Assembly (NCBI GenBank): GCA_964448675.1
Contig: CAYUZU010000005.1
Location: forward strand, 204,463 to 268,462
DNA: 64,000 bases
Reading direction: 5' to 3'
DNA from: CAYUZU01 sp964448675
Lineage (GTDB): Bacteria; Planctomycetota; Phycisphaerae; UBA1845; Fen-1342
Position 1 is the first letter of the stretch, and every line of letters starts with the position of its first letter. The position numbers and the translations under genes are program-made. Under the pieces are notes generated by a model. It was given only the letters and a program-made list of their open reading frames with translations. It did no database searches and had not been told where the DNA came from. This document shows, one piece after another, positions 1 to 11,402 of this stretch.

Positions 1-333
1 CGCGCGGCCCTCGGGGTCGTGCCGCAGACGTCGTTCAACAAGGTGGCGCTGGCGCAGTACATCGACGGTTCGACAACGAACAACGGACTCGTCGGCTTTG
101 GCGCCACGATGACGATCCCGCCCAAGGGTGGCTACGTGTTCCTTGCCGACTGGTACCTGCAATACAGCCAGGGCACGACGTCGTTCACCGTGCCGGCGGA
201 TCCGGCGGGCGTGGATGCCTATGGCTGCCCGGCCTGGGACATTGACAGCAGCGATACGGTCGTGGCCTTCAAGACGTCGGCCAACCGCTCGGACAACACG
301 AGCACGACGGTCGGCTACATCGTTCTGCCGTAA
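1..333 (+). CDS. C-terminal part of an unknown protein (cut by window edge)
   Basis: The reading frame is open from base 1 and stops at 331-333, so only the last 110 residues are present. They are rich in Thr, Ser, Gly and Asp, have no membrane segment and end in TVGYIVLP. The composition suits a secreted beta-rich protein, but I recognise no family. There is no dockerin-type tail of the kind seen on other exported proteins here. A strong hairpin follows at 389-415. Function unknown. Confidence 0.6.
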   Translation, partial: RAALGVVPQTSFNKVALAQYIDGSTTNNGLVGFGATMTIPPKGGYVFLADWYLQYSQGTTSFTVPADPAGVDAYGCPAWDIDSSDTVVAFKTSANRSDNTSTTVGYIVLP

Positions 334-388
334 GCGATCGGCGCGGCCGTCGCACCAACGGCCGTGCGAGCAATGCACCAATCAACCG

Positions 389-422
389 CGGCGGGCGTCC
401 TTGCGGCGCCCGCCGTCGTTTC
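389..422. terminator. Probable bidirectional terminator between the partial gene and uvrA
   Basis: A perfect 9-bp stem, CGGCGGGCG (389-397) with CGCCCGCCG (407-415), has a 9-nt loop. It is followed on the plus strand by TCGTTTC. It lies between two convergent genes, the partial plus-strand gene ending at 333 and uvrA ending at 456, so it could serve both. The U-tract is short, so efficiency is uncertain. Confidence 0.6.
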
Positions 423-455
423 TGGTGGGCATGCGGGCTGGCCGGGCGACAGCGG

Positions 456-3359
<2,904 letters not shown>

Positions 3360-3641
3360 ACGCCGCCTCCGTGCTCATGATGATCTGCCGGCGGCCATCG
3401 GCGGGCGTTGTCCCCGCACCCGTCGGTCAGCCGGCCACGTATCAACGAAGCCACTTAGTGTACCGCGGCGGGGCTGCAAATGGCAGGGGTCGGCGGGAAA
3501 CGCGTGCCCGGCCGCCGAGGGCCGGTGGCGTGCCGGGCGAAGCGATTCTTCTGTAAAATGCTTTGGGAAATAGACTTAGTGGGTCTGTCCGCACGAAGCG
3601 ATGGGCCCGCGGCGCTTTCAGGCGGCGTCTGGACGGGCCGG

Positions 3642-4226
3642 CTACCGCGTGTCGCCCGGGTAGAAAGCGGTGCCGTCGACGTCCACAACCAGTACAGCCT
3701 TGAGCTCGGGAACGTAAGCGCTTACGAGAAACGCCGTCCCGTCAGGCAGGTAGCTGCCGCTGGCGAAGCTCGCCTCGATCAGACCGCCGCCGCCGAATTG
3801 TCGAATGGTCTCCATCTCCACCGGCCAGTCGGCATCGACGGGTGTGCCGGCCCAACTCACGATGCCCACCAGGCTGCCGCTGGTGAGATCGGGCCGGGGT
3901 CCGATATCGGGTGCGGCTTGCGCCAGCGCCTGCCAGTCGTGATCGTCGGCGACCTGCAGGAGGCTGAGCCGGGGCCCGAGGGGTTTGCACAGCGGCCGCA
4001 AGGCGTCCGGTTCGCGCACCACCACGTGGCGCGTGTTGTTGAGGGGTCTTGCGGGCGCGTTTTCGAGGTCGCCCAGCGTGACCGTCCGCACCCGCACGCT
4101 CTGGCGACACGCGGCGGCCACCAGCAGCACCACGCCCGCCGCCAGCACGCCGGCGACGGCGGTGCGGCGCGGGTTGCAAAGCAATCCTTGCGCCCGTAAT
4201 CTGACCTGTTCCCGCTGATAGACCAT
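3642..4226 (-). CDS. Small membrane-anchored or lipoprotein-like protein of unknown function
   Basis: The predicted protein has 194 residues. A basic N-terminus is followed by one hydrophobic segment at about residues 22-39 that ends in LLVAAAC. That could be a lipobox with Cys-40 or simply a signal anchor. The rest, about 150 residues, is soluble, Pro- and Gly-rich and presumably outside the cytoplasm, with a C-terminal beta-rich part ending FYPGDTR. I recognise no family. It is divergent from ald; its start codon overlaps the ald upstream region, so the true start could lie further in. Codon use matches its neighbours and the frame is open throughout. Function unknown. Confidence 0.6.
   Translation of the reverse strand: MVYQREQVRLRAQGLLCNPRRTAVAGVLAAGVVLLVAAACRQSVRVRTVTLGDLENAPARPLNNTRHVVVREPDALRPLCKPLGPRLSLLQVADDHDWQALAQAAPDIGPRPDLTSGSLVGIVSWAGTPVDADWPVEMETIRQFGGGGLIEASFASGSYLPDGTAFLVSAYVPELKAVLVVDVDGTAFYPGDTR
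4174..4202 (+). promoter_or_regulatory. Candidate sigma-70 promoter for ald
   Basis: TTGCAA (4174-4179) and TAATCT (4197-4202) are separated by exactly 17 bp, about 75 bp upstream of the ald start. The -35 matches consensus at four to five positions and the -10 at three. It lies inside the N-terminal codons of the divergent gene 3642-4226, a mild argument for a shorter version of that gene. Prediction by eye only. Confidence 0.4.
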
Positions 4227-4275
4227 GTCGTCGTGGTCAGTATCGGCCAGTTCGCATCCCTCCAGGAGTTGTCAG

Positions 4276-5385
4276 ATGATCATCGGCGTTCCCAAAGAGG
4301 TGAAGCCGGACGAGTACCGCGTCGCGGTCACGCCGGCAGGGGTAGAGAAGCTCAAGCAGAAAGGGCATCGCGTTCTGATCGAGCAGGGCGCGGGGGTTGG
4401 CTCCGGCATCGTGGATAGCGATTACGAGGCGTACGGAGCCGAGCTGGTTTCGACTGCGAAGGCGGTCTGGGAGCAGGCGGAGCTGATCTGCAAGGTGAAG
4501 GAGCCGCTGGCGCCCGAGATCGAGATGATTCGCGAAGACCAGGTGGTGTTCACCTACTTTCACTTCGCCGCCAGCCGGGAGCTGACCGAGGGCGTGCGCG
4601 ATTCGCGCTGCATCGCGATTGCCTACGAGACCATCGTCGACAAGGAGGGTCGCCTGCCGCTGCTCGCGCCGATGAGCGAGGTGGCCGGCAAGATGAGCAT
4701 CCAGGAGGGAGCCAAGTTCCTCGAAAAGCCGATGGAAGGCCGCGGCATTCTGCTGGGGGGCATCCCGGGCGTCGAGCCGGCGAACGTGCTGGTGCTCGGC
4801 GGCGGCATTGTCGGGACGTGTGCCGCGCGGCTGGCATCGGGCCTGGGCGCCAACGTGGCGATCATGGACATCGACCTGTATCGTCTGCGCTACCTCGACG
4901 AGATCATGCCCGACAACGTCATGACCGTGTACAGCACCGACGAGGCGATTCGTCGGCACCTGAAGACGGCTGATCTTGTGGTCGGGGCCGTCCTGATTCC
5001 GGGTGCGCGCTGCCCGATGCTGGTGCGCCGGGAGTACCTGAAGCTGATGCAGGCGGGTTCGGTCATCGTCGACGTGGGCGTTGATCAAGGTGGGTGCTGC
5101 GAGACGACGCACGCGACGACGCACAAGGACCCGATCTACGTCGTCGACGACGTCGTGCACTACGGCGTGGCGAACATGCCCGGCGCCGTTGGCCGCACCA
5201 GCACGTTCGGCCTGACCAACGCGACGATACCGTACCTGGTCAAGCTGGCGAACCTCGGCTGGGAGAAGGCCTGCGGCGACGATCCCGGCCTGGCGTGGGG
5301 CCTCAACATGGTGCGCGGCAAGATCACGAACCAACCGGTGGCCGAAGCGTTTGACTTGCCTTTTGAACCGTACAGTACGAAATAG
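4276..5385 (+). CDS. ald: Alanine dehydrogenase
   Basis: This NAD-dependent enzyme interconverts L-alanine and pyruvate plus ammonia. The 369-residue protein, normal for the family, begins MIIGVPKEVKPDEYRVAVTP. It carries the catalytic Lys in CKVKEPL, the His in FHFAAS, the NAD-binding GGGIVG (about residues 175-180) and the C-terminal VDQGGCCETT...ATTH block. The start at 4276 is chosen because AGGAG precedes it by about 7 nt and the conserved N-terminus starts there; the frame is open further upstream to 4225 without a family match. It is a single gene, divergent from 3642-4226. The identity is clear; catabolic versus nitrogen-assimilating direction cannot be read from sequence. Confidence 0.95.
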   Translation: MIIGVPKEVKPDEYRVAVTPAGVEKLKQKGHRVLIEQGAGVGSGIVDSDYEAYGAELVSTAKAVWEQAELICKVKEPLAPEIEMIREDQVVFTYFHFAASRELTEGVRDSRCIAIAYETIVDKEGRLPLLAPMSEVAGKMSIQEGAKFLEKPMEGRGILLGGIPGVEPANVLVLGGGIVGTCAARLASGLGANVAIMDIDLYRLRYLDEIMPDNVMTVYSTDEAIRRHLKTADLVVGAVLIPGARCPMLVRREYLKLMQAGSVIVDVGVDQGGCCETTHATTHKDPIYVVDDVVHYGVANMPGAVGRTSTFGLTNATIPYLVKLANLGWEKACGDDPGLAWGLNMVRGKITNQPVAEAFDLPFEPYSTK

Positions 5386-5475
5386 CTCGCCTCGACCCGC
5401 GAATTCGTTGATGATGAAGTGTGGCGCCGGCCACGCACCGGCCGGCTGCGCTCTGCCAGCCCCGAGGTGACCGAG

Positions 5476-6852
5476 ATGACCAAGTGGTTGATCCTGCTAC
5501 TGGCCGTGGCACTGCTCGTGATCGTGTACCTGGTCACGATCCAGTTCGAATTCACGCCGCCGTGGGCCCAGCCCAAGTTCGGTGAAGTCACCCGGGGCGA
5601 TATTCGGGTGCCGATCACCGCGTCGGGCCTGATCCACGCCGCCATGGTGATCGAGGTGAAGTCCCAAGCTTCGGGCGAGATTGTCGACGTGCCCGTGGTC
5701 GAAGGCGACTACGTCCGCAAGGACGAGACTCTCGTCGTGCTCGATCCGGATGACGAGCAGCGGGCGGTCGACCGGGCCCAGGCCGAATACGAGCGGGCCC
5801 AGGCCGCGCTGCGGCAGGCGCAGGTGGCCGTCAAGCAGGCCGATATCAGCGTCGACAACGCCGAGGCGCGCCTGGAAGAGATGAAGGCCCGGGCCGACAT
5901 CACCGCCTTCGAACTGAACAAGATCAGGGGTTGGGAAGAGCAGGGCCGCACCGACCTGTACACGCCGCAGCAGTTGCACGACGCCCAGGCGCAGCACGCG
6001 ATGAACGTCGCGCTCAAGCAGCAGGCCGAGGTGGCGATCCGCAGCGCCAAGATGTCCACCGAAGACGCCGAGGCGGTCGTGCAGTCGCAGGAGGCGATCG
6101 TCCGCTCGGCCAAGAAGGCGCTCGAGGATGCCGAGGAGCGCCTGAGTGAAACCACCGTCCGTGCGACACAGGACGGCATCGTGACCGAGGTGTACGTCAA
6201 GGCCGGCATGCTGGTGCAGTCCGGCACGCAGAGTCTGACGGGGGGCACCCCGCTGATGAAGATCGCCGACATCGCCACCAAGAAGGTCATCGCGCGACTC
6301 GACGAGGCCGACTATGGCCGGGTGCTCGATATCTCGCCCCTGACCGCGCTGCCCGAGGAGCCGGGGCTGCGTGAGGCGGCGGCGGCCGGCGAGGCGGACC
6401 TGGAGCAGCGCAGCGGCAACGTGACTCTCACGGTCGATGCGTTTCCGGAGGATCGTTTCGCGGGCCGGATCGATCGGGTCGAGCCGCAGGGCAAGCTCAA
6501 CCCGGGCTCGTCCATCATCCAGTTCGACGTGCATGTGGTGATATCCGACCAGGAAGCCCATCTGCTGCCGCTCGGGGCGCAGGCCCAGGTCGAATTCACC
6601 GTGGAAAGCGCGAGCGACGTCTTGCGTGTGCCGGCCGATGCGGTGAAGTCCCTCGAGGAGCAGCGCGGAATCTACCTGCAGCGGCCGCCGGCGGCGGGTG
6701 AGAAGTACGGCCGCAAGTTCCTGCCGTGCCGCTTCGGCATTACCGATGGCGAGTTCACGCAGATCGTGTCGGTGATTGGCGGCGAAATGCCGGAGGTCGG
6801 CACCAAGGTCTATACGCAACTGCCGCCCGACACCGATGAACGAGGCCGCTAG
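5476..6852 (+). CDS. HlyD/MacA-type membrane fusion protein of an efflux system
   Basis: This is a periplasmic adaptor that links an inner-membrane transporter to the outer membrane. It has 458 residues: an N-terminal anchor (LILLLAVALLVIVYLVTI, about residues 5-22), a first barrel-sandwich half with SQASGEIVDVPVVEGDYV, a long alpha-helical hairpin rich in Ala, Gln and Glu (about 90-230), the second half (TQDGIVTEVYVKAGMLVQ) and a beta-barrel domain. The start at 5476 places the membrane anchor at the N-terminus after GAGGTG. It is followed 17 bp later by an ABC ATPase (6870), the usual MacA-MacB order. No integral permease of the MacB or FtsX type follows, which is unusual. The substrate cannot be inferred. 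Confidence 0.88.
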   Translation: MTKWLILLLAVALLVIVYLVTIQFEFTPPWAQPKFGEVTRGDIRVPITASGLIHAAMVIEVKSQASGEIVDVPVVEGDYVRKDETLVVLDPDDEQRAVDRAQAEYERAQAALRQAQVAVKQADISVDNAEARLEEMKARADITAFELNKIRGWEEQGRTDLYTPQQLHDAQAQHAMNVALKQQAEVAIRSAKMSTEDAEAVVQSQEAIVRSAKKALEDAEERLSETTVRATQDGIVTEVYVKAGMLVQSGTQSLTGGTPLMKIADIATKKVIARLDEADYGRVLDISPLTALPEEPGLREAAAAGEADLEQRSGNVTLTVDAFPEDRFAGRIDRVEPQGKLNPGSSIIQFDVHVVISDQEAHLLPLGAQAQVEFTVESASDVLRVPADAVKSLEEQRGIYLQRPPAAGEKYGRKFLPCRFGITDGEFTQIVSVIGGEMPEVGTKVYTQLPPDTDERGR

Positions 6853-6869
6853 AAACGGAGCAAACGCCG

Positions 6870-8060
6870 GTGCCGCTGATCGAAACGCGTGGCCTGACCA
6901 AGCTGTATCGCATGGGCGATTCGGTGGTGCGCGCGCTCGACGGCGTCGATCTGAGCATCGACCACGGCGAGTTCATCGCCATCACCGGCCCGTCGGGCAG
7001 CGGCAAGAGCACGATGATGCACCTGCTCGGCTGTCTCGACCGCCCGACCGCCGGCACCTATCTGTTCGACGGCCAGGACGTCAGCAACTTCTCGGATGCC
7101 CGGCTCGCCGAGATCCGCAACCGCCAGATCGGCTTCGTGTTCCAGACCTTCAACCTGATCAACCGCACCACGGCGGCCGAAAACGTGGCCGTGCCGCTGT
7201 TCTATGCCCGCAAGACCGCTTTGCAGCAGCCCGCGGGCCGAGCGCTCGAGCGGGTCGGCCTCAGCGCCCGCGCCACGCACCTGCCGAGCGAGCTTTCCGG
7301 CGGCGAGCGGCAGCGGGTGGCGATTGCCCGCGCCATCGTCAACGACCCGCTGCTGTTGATGGCGGACGAGCCGACCGGCAACCTCGACTCGCGCACCGGC
7401 GCGCAGATCATGCGGATCTTCCGGGAGCTCAACGATCAGGGCGTCACGATCGTCATGGTGACCCACGAGCCCGAGATCGCGGAGCAAGCCCGCCGGATTG
7501 TCCAGATGCGCGACGGCAAGATCGTCTCGGACCGGCTGGTGGACGACATCCTGCGCGAGGAGGGTCGATCGCGGGTGCGACACGCCGCCGACGCGCCGGA
7601 AGCGGAGCTGCCCCCCGTGGAGGAAGGGACGGCAGCCGAGGAGCAGGGGGCCATGCCGCCGCGGGTACCGCGGGGCGCAACGGCGAGCCTGGTGATGGGG
7701 CTGATCGCGGCGGGGCTGTGGGCCGTTTCGCTGGGCGTCCAGTTCGTGCTGCAGCAGATGTATGACGTACAGGCGATTCAGGCGCAGGCGCAGCAGGGTA
7801 AGATGCCGCCCGCCGGGATGATCGTGGCGTCGCTCGGCTCGGCGGGAGCGATTCTGGCGGCGCTGGTGCTGGGCGTTCTGGCGATCGTGTTCGGGATGGG
7901 CGCCCGCAAGCGGATGCGGCGCGAGGTCGGCCAATGGGTGGGACGCTGGCGCATGGTGGTCGGCATGCTGCTCGGCGTGGTGGCCGTCGGCTTGCCGCTG
8001 GTGGGTGTGGTGGTGGCGATTGTGCAGCTCGCCGCGGGCAACTCGCCGATGGCGCCGTGA
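6870..8060 (+). CDS. MacB/LolD-type ABC ATPase with a C-terminal three-helix membrane domain
   Basis: Residues 1-230 are a typical export ATPase. They have Walker A GPSGSGKST, the Q-loop FQTFN, signature LSGGERQRVAIARA, Walker B LLLMADEPTGNLDS and the switch His in VTHEP. Beyond about residue 265 the protein continues with three hydrophobic segments (SLVMGLIAAGLWAVSLGVQF, the stretch from MIVASLGSAGAILAALVLGV, and MVVGMLLGVVAVGLPLVGVV) in a layout resembling DUF4190. This type of ATPase is normally soluble and about 230-250 residues; this one has 396. It starts with GTG at 6870 after ACGGAG, next to the adaptor gene. No FtsX-like permease gene is adjacent, so the permease must lie elsewhere or the architecture is unusual. 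The added helices are too few for a MacB permease. Confidence 0.85.
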   Translation: MPLIETRGLTKLYRMGDSVVRALDGVDLSIDHGEFIAITGPSGSGKSTMMHLLGCLDRPTAGTYLFDGQDVSNFSDARLAEIRNRQIGFVFQTFNLINRTTAAENVAVPLFYARKTALQQPAGRALERVGLSARATHLPSELSGGERQRVAIARAIVNDPLLLMADEPTGNLDSRTGAQIMRIFRELNDQGVTIVMVTHEPEIAEQARRIVQMRDGKIVSDRLVDDILREEGRSRVRHAADAPEAELPPVEEGTAAEEQGAMPPRVPRGATASLVMGLIAAGLWAVSLGVQFVLQQMYDVQAIQAQAQQGKMPPAGMIVASLGSAGAILAALVLGVLAIVFGMGARKRMRREVGQWVGRWRMVVGMLLGVVAVGLPLVGVVVAIVQLAAGNSPMAP

Positions 8061-8102
8061 CGGGGTGGCCCCACCGGGGCAAATGATCGGACCTGGGGCC
8101 TA

Positions 8103-8131
8103 TTGCGACCGGGGACCGGGCTACCTATACT
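8103..8131 (+). promoter_or_regulatory. Sigma-70 promoter of rpsO
   Basis: TTGCGA (8103-8108), a 17-bp spacer and TATACT (8126-8131) make a near-consensus promoter about 90 bp upstream of rpsO. It implies a 5' leader of roughly 85 nt that contains GC-rich inverted repeats, for example CCCCC (8163-8167) with GGGGG (8177-8181). S15 commonly represses its own translation through leader structures, so this leader is a candidate autoregulatory site. The latter is inference. Confidence 0.65.
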
Positions 8132-8222
8132 TGTGGTTTAATTCTGGCAGGCTGCGCTGGCACCCCCGATCGCCCCGGGGGCCGGCTGGGGCACGCCCAA
8201 GTGATGAAAGGGATCAAGGGCC

Positions 8223-8492
8223 ATGGCGCTGACCAACGAGAAGAAGACGGAGATTCTGGGGTCTCATCGACGGCATGATGAAGATACGGGCTCGGCCGAG
8301 GTGCAGATCGCGCTGCTTACCGCGCGCATTCAGCAGCTCACCGAGCATCTCAAGACCCACAAGAAAGACCACTCGTCGCGGCGCGGTTTGCTCAAGATGG
8401 TGGGGAAGCGGTCGTCGCTGCTCAAGTTCCTGGCACGCCGCAACCGCGATCAGTACCTGGCGACCATCGCCAAACTGGGCCTGCGCAAGTAG
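8223..8492 (+). CDS. rpsO: 30S ribosomal protein S15
   Basis: This small-subunit protein binds the central domain of 16S rRNA. It has 89 residues, the normal length. Family blocks are visible: HDEDTGSAEVQIALLTARI, LTEHLKTHKKDHSSRRGLL and the C-terminal FLARRNRDQYLATIAKLGLRK. The start ATGGCGCTGACC is preceded by an A/G-rich stretch. It has its own promoter (8103-8131) and is followed by tandem hairpins before pnp, the arrangement known from many bacteria where pnp is partly co-transcribed with rpsO. Confidence 0.97.
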   Translation: MALTNEKKTEILGSHRRHDEDTGSAEVQIALLTARIQQLTEHLKTHKKDHSSRRGLLKMVGKRSSLLKFLARRNRDQYLATIAKLGLRK

Positions 8493-8500
8493 ATAGGATC

Positions 8501-8526
8501 ACGCCCTCGTGGGCGTCGTTTTGTTT
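8501..8526 (+). terminator. Intrinsic terminator after rpsO
   Basis: A perfect 6-bp stem, ACGCCC (8501-8506) with GGGCGT (8511-8516), has a TCGT loop. It is followed by CGTTTTGTTT, a good U-rich tail. It starts 8 nt after the rpsO stop and probably terminates part of the transcripts before pnp. Confidence 0.7.
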
Positions 8527-8533
8527 CGGTCAT

Positions 8534-8578
8534 GCCCTCGCGGTGCCGGGACCGCTGGCGGGGGCGTTGTCGTTTTCC
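8534..8578 (+). terminator. Second hairpin in the rpsO-pnp gap
   Basis: GCCCTCG (8534-8540) pairs with CGGGGGC (8559-8565, one wobble). Inside it CGGT pairs with ACCG, and GTTGTCGTTTTCC follows. In other bacteria the rpsO-pnp gap holds an RNase III-processed hairpin that mediates PNPase autoregulation. Whether this one acts as a processing site or as a backup terminator cannot be decided from sequence. Confidence 0.45.
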
Positions 8579-8653
8579 TGGGGTGCGGCTCGCCGCCACG
8601 CGTCGTGCACACCCCGTTGTCGGTAGGTCGAGAGAGTAGAAGAGAACAAGAAG

Positions 8654-10765
8654 ATGCTGAAAGTTGAACGTCCCGTCGGCGGTAATGTCCTCTCCATCGA
8701 AATTGGCAAAGTCGCGAAACAGGCTTCGGGGGCGGCGCTCGTCCGCTACGGGGAAACCGTCGTGCTGGGCACGGTCGTCACGGCCGACCCGCGCCCGGGG
8801 GTCGATTTCTTTCCCCTGACCGTGGATTATCGCGAGAAGATGTACGCCGCCGGCAAATTCCCCGGCGGCTTTTTCAAGCGCGAAGGGCGCCCGACGCAGA
8901 AGGAAGTCCTCACCAGCCGGCTCATCGATCGGCCGATGCGGCCGCTGTTCCCGGACGGCTTCGTCAACGAAGTGCAGATCCAGATCATCGTCCTCACCAC
9001 CGACCTCCAGAACGATCCGGATGTGATCGGCCTGGTGTCGGCGGCGGCGGCGCTGGCGGTGGCCCCCACGCCGTTCATGGGGCCGGTTGCGGGGGTGCGG
9101 GTTGGCCGCGTGGATGGCCAGTTCGTGATCAACCCGACGCTCAGCCAGTTGGAGTATTCGGATCTCGATCTGATCGTGGCTGGCCATCTGGATGCCGTCA
9201 CGATGATCGAGGCCGGCTGTCGCGAGCTGCCGGAGAAGGTGATCGCCGACGCGGTCGAGTTCGGCCACGAGAACGGCATCAAGCCGATTTGCGAAATGCT
9301 CAAGGAAATCGAGCGTCAGGCCGGCACGCCGAGCACGTGGGAGCCGCCGGAGGTTGATGCCGCCTTCATGAAGGAGGTTCGCGACAAGGTCTACGCCGAC
9401 CTGCGCGAAGCCAAGACGATCCAGCTCAAGCAGGAGCGCTACGAGCGCGTCCGCGAGCTGTACGACCGCACCGTCCAGGAGTACTGCCCCGAGGACAACC
9501 CGGCGCCCGAGCGCACGCCTGACGAAGTGAAGAGCGCCGTCAAGAAGATCGAGGAGGAGCTCTTCCGCGAGACGATCCTGGGCGGCAAGTCGCGCCCCGA
9601 TGGCCGCAAGTTCGACGAAGTCCGCAACATCGACTGCGAGGTCGATTTTCTGCCGCGCGTGCACGGGTCGGCATTGTTCACCCGGGGCGAGACGCAATCT
9701 TTGGTGACCTGCACGCTGGGCACGTCGCGCGACGAGCAGGTGATCGACGATCTGCTGGCCGAATACAGCAAGAAGTTCATGCTGCACTACAATTTCCCGC
9801 CGTTCTCGGTGGGCGAGGCACGGCGCATCATGGGGCCCGGCCGTCGCGAAATCGGTCACGGTGCATTGGCGGAGCGCAGCCTGGAGGCCGTGCTGCCGGG
9901 GCCGGAAGACTTCCCGTACACGATTCGTCTGGTGAGTGAGATTCTCGAATCGAACGGATCGAGCTCGATGGCGTCGGTTTGCGGCGGGTCGCTGGCGCTG
10001 ATGCATGCGGGTGTTCCGATAACGGGTGCCGTCGCCGGCGTGTCGATTGGCCTTGTTATTGAGAATGAGAAGAAGTATCAATTGCTGGTCGACATTCAGG
10101 GCGAGGAAGACCATTTCGGGGACATGGACTTCAAGGTAGCCGGCACGCGGAAGGGCATCACGGGGGTTCAGCTGGACATCAAGGCGACCGGACTGCCGTT
10201 CAAGGTGATGCGTGAAACGCTCACGTTGGCGAAAAAGGGCCGTGAGCACATCCTGGACGCGATGGATCGGGCGATTTCGAAGCCGCGGGACGAGATCAGC
10301 AAGTTTGCCCCGCGTCTGCTGACGCTGAAGATCAACCCGGAGAAGATCGGGAAGTTGATCGGGCCGGGCGGCAAGACGATCAAGGCGATTCAGGCGGAGA
10401 CCGGCGCCCAGATCGACATTGAGGATGATGGCTCGGTGTTCATCGCGTGTGTGGACGCGGAGGCGGCGGAGCGGGCCCGCGACATTGTGGAGCAACTCAC
10501 CGAGGATGTGCAGGTGGGCCGCATTTATGAGGGTCGCGTGGCCAGTATCAAGGATTTTGGGGCATTTATCGAGATCCAGGAGGGTCAGGACGGGTTGTGC
10601 CACATCAGCGAGCTGGATGAGAATTACATCAAGAATGTGGCGGACGTCGTCAAGGTGGGCGACGTGGTGAAGGTAAAAGTCATTGCAATTGACGAACAGG
10701 GGCGGGTAAAATTGTCCCGGAAGGCCGCGATGAAGGATGCGGCCAAGGACGCCGGCAAGTCCTGA
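8654..10765 (+). CDS. pnp: Polynucleotide phosphorylase
   Basis: This is a phosphorolytic 3'-5' exoribonuclease, part of RNA degradation machinery. The 703 residues carry all expected domains: a first RNase PH domain (about 1-215), a helical linker, a second catalytic RNase PH domain (about 325-545) with PGRREIGHGALAERSL, a KH domain around 560 with IGKLIGPGGKTIKAIQ, and an S1 domain from about 620 (VGRIYEGRVASIKDFGAFIE). The start MLKVERPVGG fits the family, with AGAGAAC upstream. It lies downstream of rpsO as in many bacteria. No unusual features were seen. Confidence 0.97.
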   Translation: MLKVERPVGGNVLSIEIGKVAKQASGAALVRYGETVVLGTVVTADPRPGVDFFPLTVDYREKMYAAGKFPGGFFKREGRPTQKEVLTSRLIDRPMRPLFPDGFVNEVQIQIIVLTTDLQNDPDVIGLVSAAAALAVAPTPFMGPVAGVRVGRVDGQFVINPTLSQLEYSDLDLIVAGHLDAVTMIEAGCRELPEKVIADAVEFGHENGIKPICEMLKEIERQAGTPSTWEPPEVDAAFMKEVRDKVYADLREAKTIQLKQERYERVRELYDRTVQEYCPEDNPAPERTPDEVKSAVKKIEEELFRETILGGKSRPDGRKFDEVRNIDCEVDFLPRVHGSALFTRGETQSLVTCTLGTSRDEQVIDDLLAEYSKKFMLHYNFPPFSVGEARRIMGPGRREIGHGALAERSLEAVLPGPEDFPYTIRLVSEILESNGSSSMASVCGGSLALMHAGVPITGAVAGVSIGLVIENEKKYQLLVDIQGEEDHFGDMDFKVAGTRKGITGVQLDIKATGLPFKVMRETLTLAKKGREHILDAMDRAISKPRDEISKFAPRLLTLKINPEKIGKLIGPGGKTIKAIQAETGAQIDIEDDGSVFIACVDAEAAERARDIVEQLTEDVQVGRIYEGRVASIKDFGAFIEIQEGQDGLCHISELDENYIKNVADVVKVGDVVKVKVIAIDEQGRVKLSRKAAMKDAAKDAGKS

Positions 10766-10990
10766 CCGTTTTGGTCGGCGTTCAGGAGGCAGTTCCAGCT
10801 AGAGGTGTCGGACGAGGGCGCGCTGCCCGGGCATGTCACAGACGTCACGTCTATCCGGCCGGCGCGAAAGGATGGCAAGTCGAACTGTGGGCGTTCGGCG
10901 ATCGTTCGGCACGGCCAGTCTGCTGCGGCAGGCGGGTTTTTTGCACATGAGTCGCCTCTCGCACGTCTGGGCGGCTCGGAGGTTGGTGCC

Positions 10991-11209
10991 ATGACGGGCG
11001 GTAGTGTGAAGTGGTTCGACACGAAGAAGGGCTATGGGTTCATCCAGGGACCCGAAGGTGCAGATGTCTTCGTGCACTACTCCAGCATTGAGGGGGACGG
11101 GTTCCGATCGCTAAGAGAAGGGGAAGCGGTCGAGTACGAACTGATCGAGACCAACAAGGGCCTGGCTGCGAACCACGTCCGGGTCATCGATCAGCCGGCG
11201 CAGGCGTAG
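10991..11209 (+). CDS. Cold-shock domain protein (CspA family)
   Basis: This is a single-stranded nucleic-acid-binding chaperone of 72 residues. It starts MTGGSVKWFDTKKGYGFI, with the RNP1-type motif KGYGFI and the RNP2-type VFVHYSS, then LREGEAVEYELIETNKGLAANHV. The start at 10991 is supported by GGAGG at 10978-10982 and by the family N-terminus, although the frame stays open upstream to 10805. The 225-bp region after pnp may therefore contain its leader; it includes a T6 run at about 10937-10942. The family is secure; whether expression is cold-induced is unknown. Confidence 0.9.
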   Translation: MTGGSVKWFDTKKGYGFIQGPEGADVFVHYSSIEGDGFRSLREGEAVEYELIETNKGLAANHVRVIDQPAQA

Positions 11210-11301
11210 GTCGGAACCCGCCTCGGCATTGTCAGTAGCGGCTTGATCAAGTCGCGACCTTCAGGCATTGAGGTGCCTGCCCACAACGGCCTCCGGGCTC
11301 G

Positions 11302-11329
11302 TTGATGGCGCCTCGGATTTCCTGTTAAT
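11302..11329 (+). promoter_or_regulatory. Candidate promoter of the FHA-GAF histidine kinase gene
   Basis: TTGATG (11302-11307) is followed after 16 bp by GTTAAT (11324-11329), roughly 75 bp ahead of the proposed TTG start at 11403. It lies downstream of the earlier in-frame ATG at 11268, so it also argues for the later start. By-eye prediction. Confidence 0.4.
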
Positions 11330-11402
11330 CTCTTGGTGCGCGCCGGACCGGCGCTGCCACGGGTGGTTGGCACCAACTGCGGAGTCGTTGCCGGAGTCTC
11401 GA

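Noticed and set aside
8450..10603. 717-codon minus-strand open frame antisense to pnp
   Set aside because: It mirrors the third-position GC bias of pnp; the product is His/Arg/Leu-rich without domains.
10805..10990. N-terminal extension of the cold-shock protein
   Set aside because: The family starts at MTGGSVKWF and a GGAGG precedes 10991; the upstream codons show no homology.
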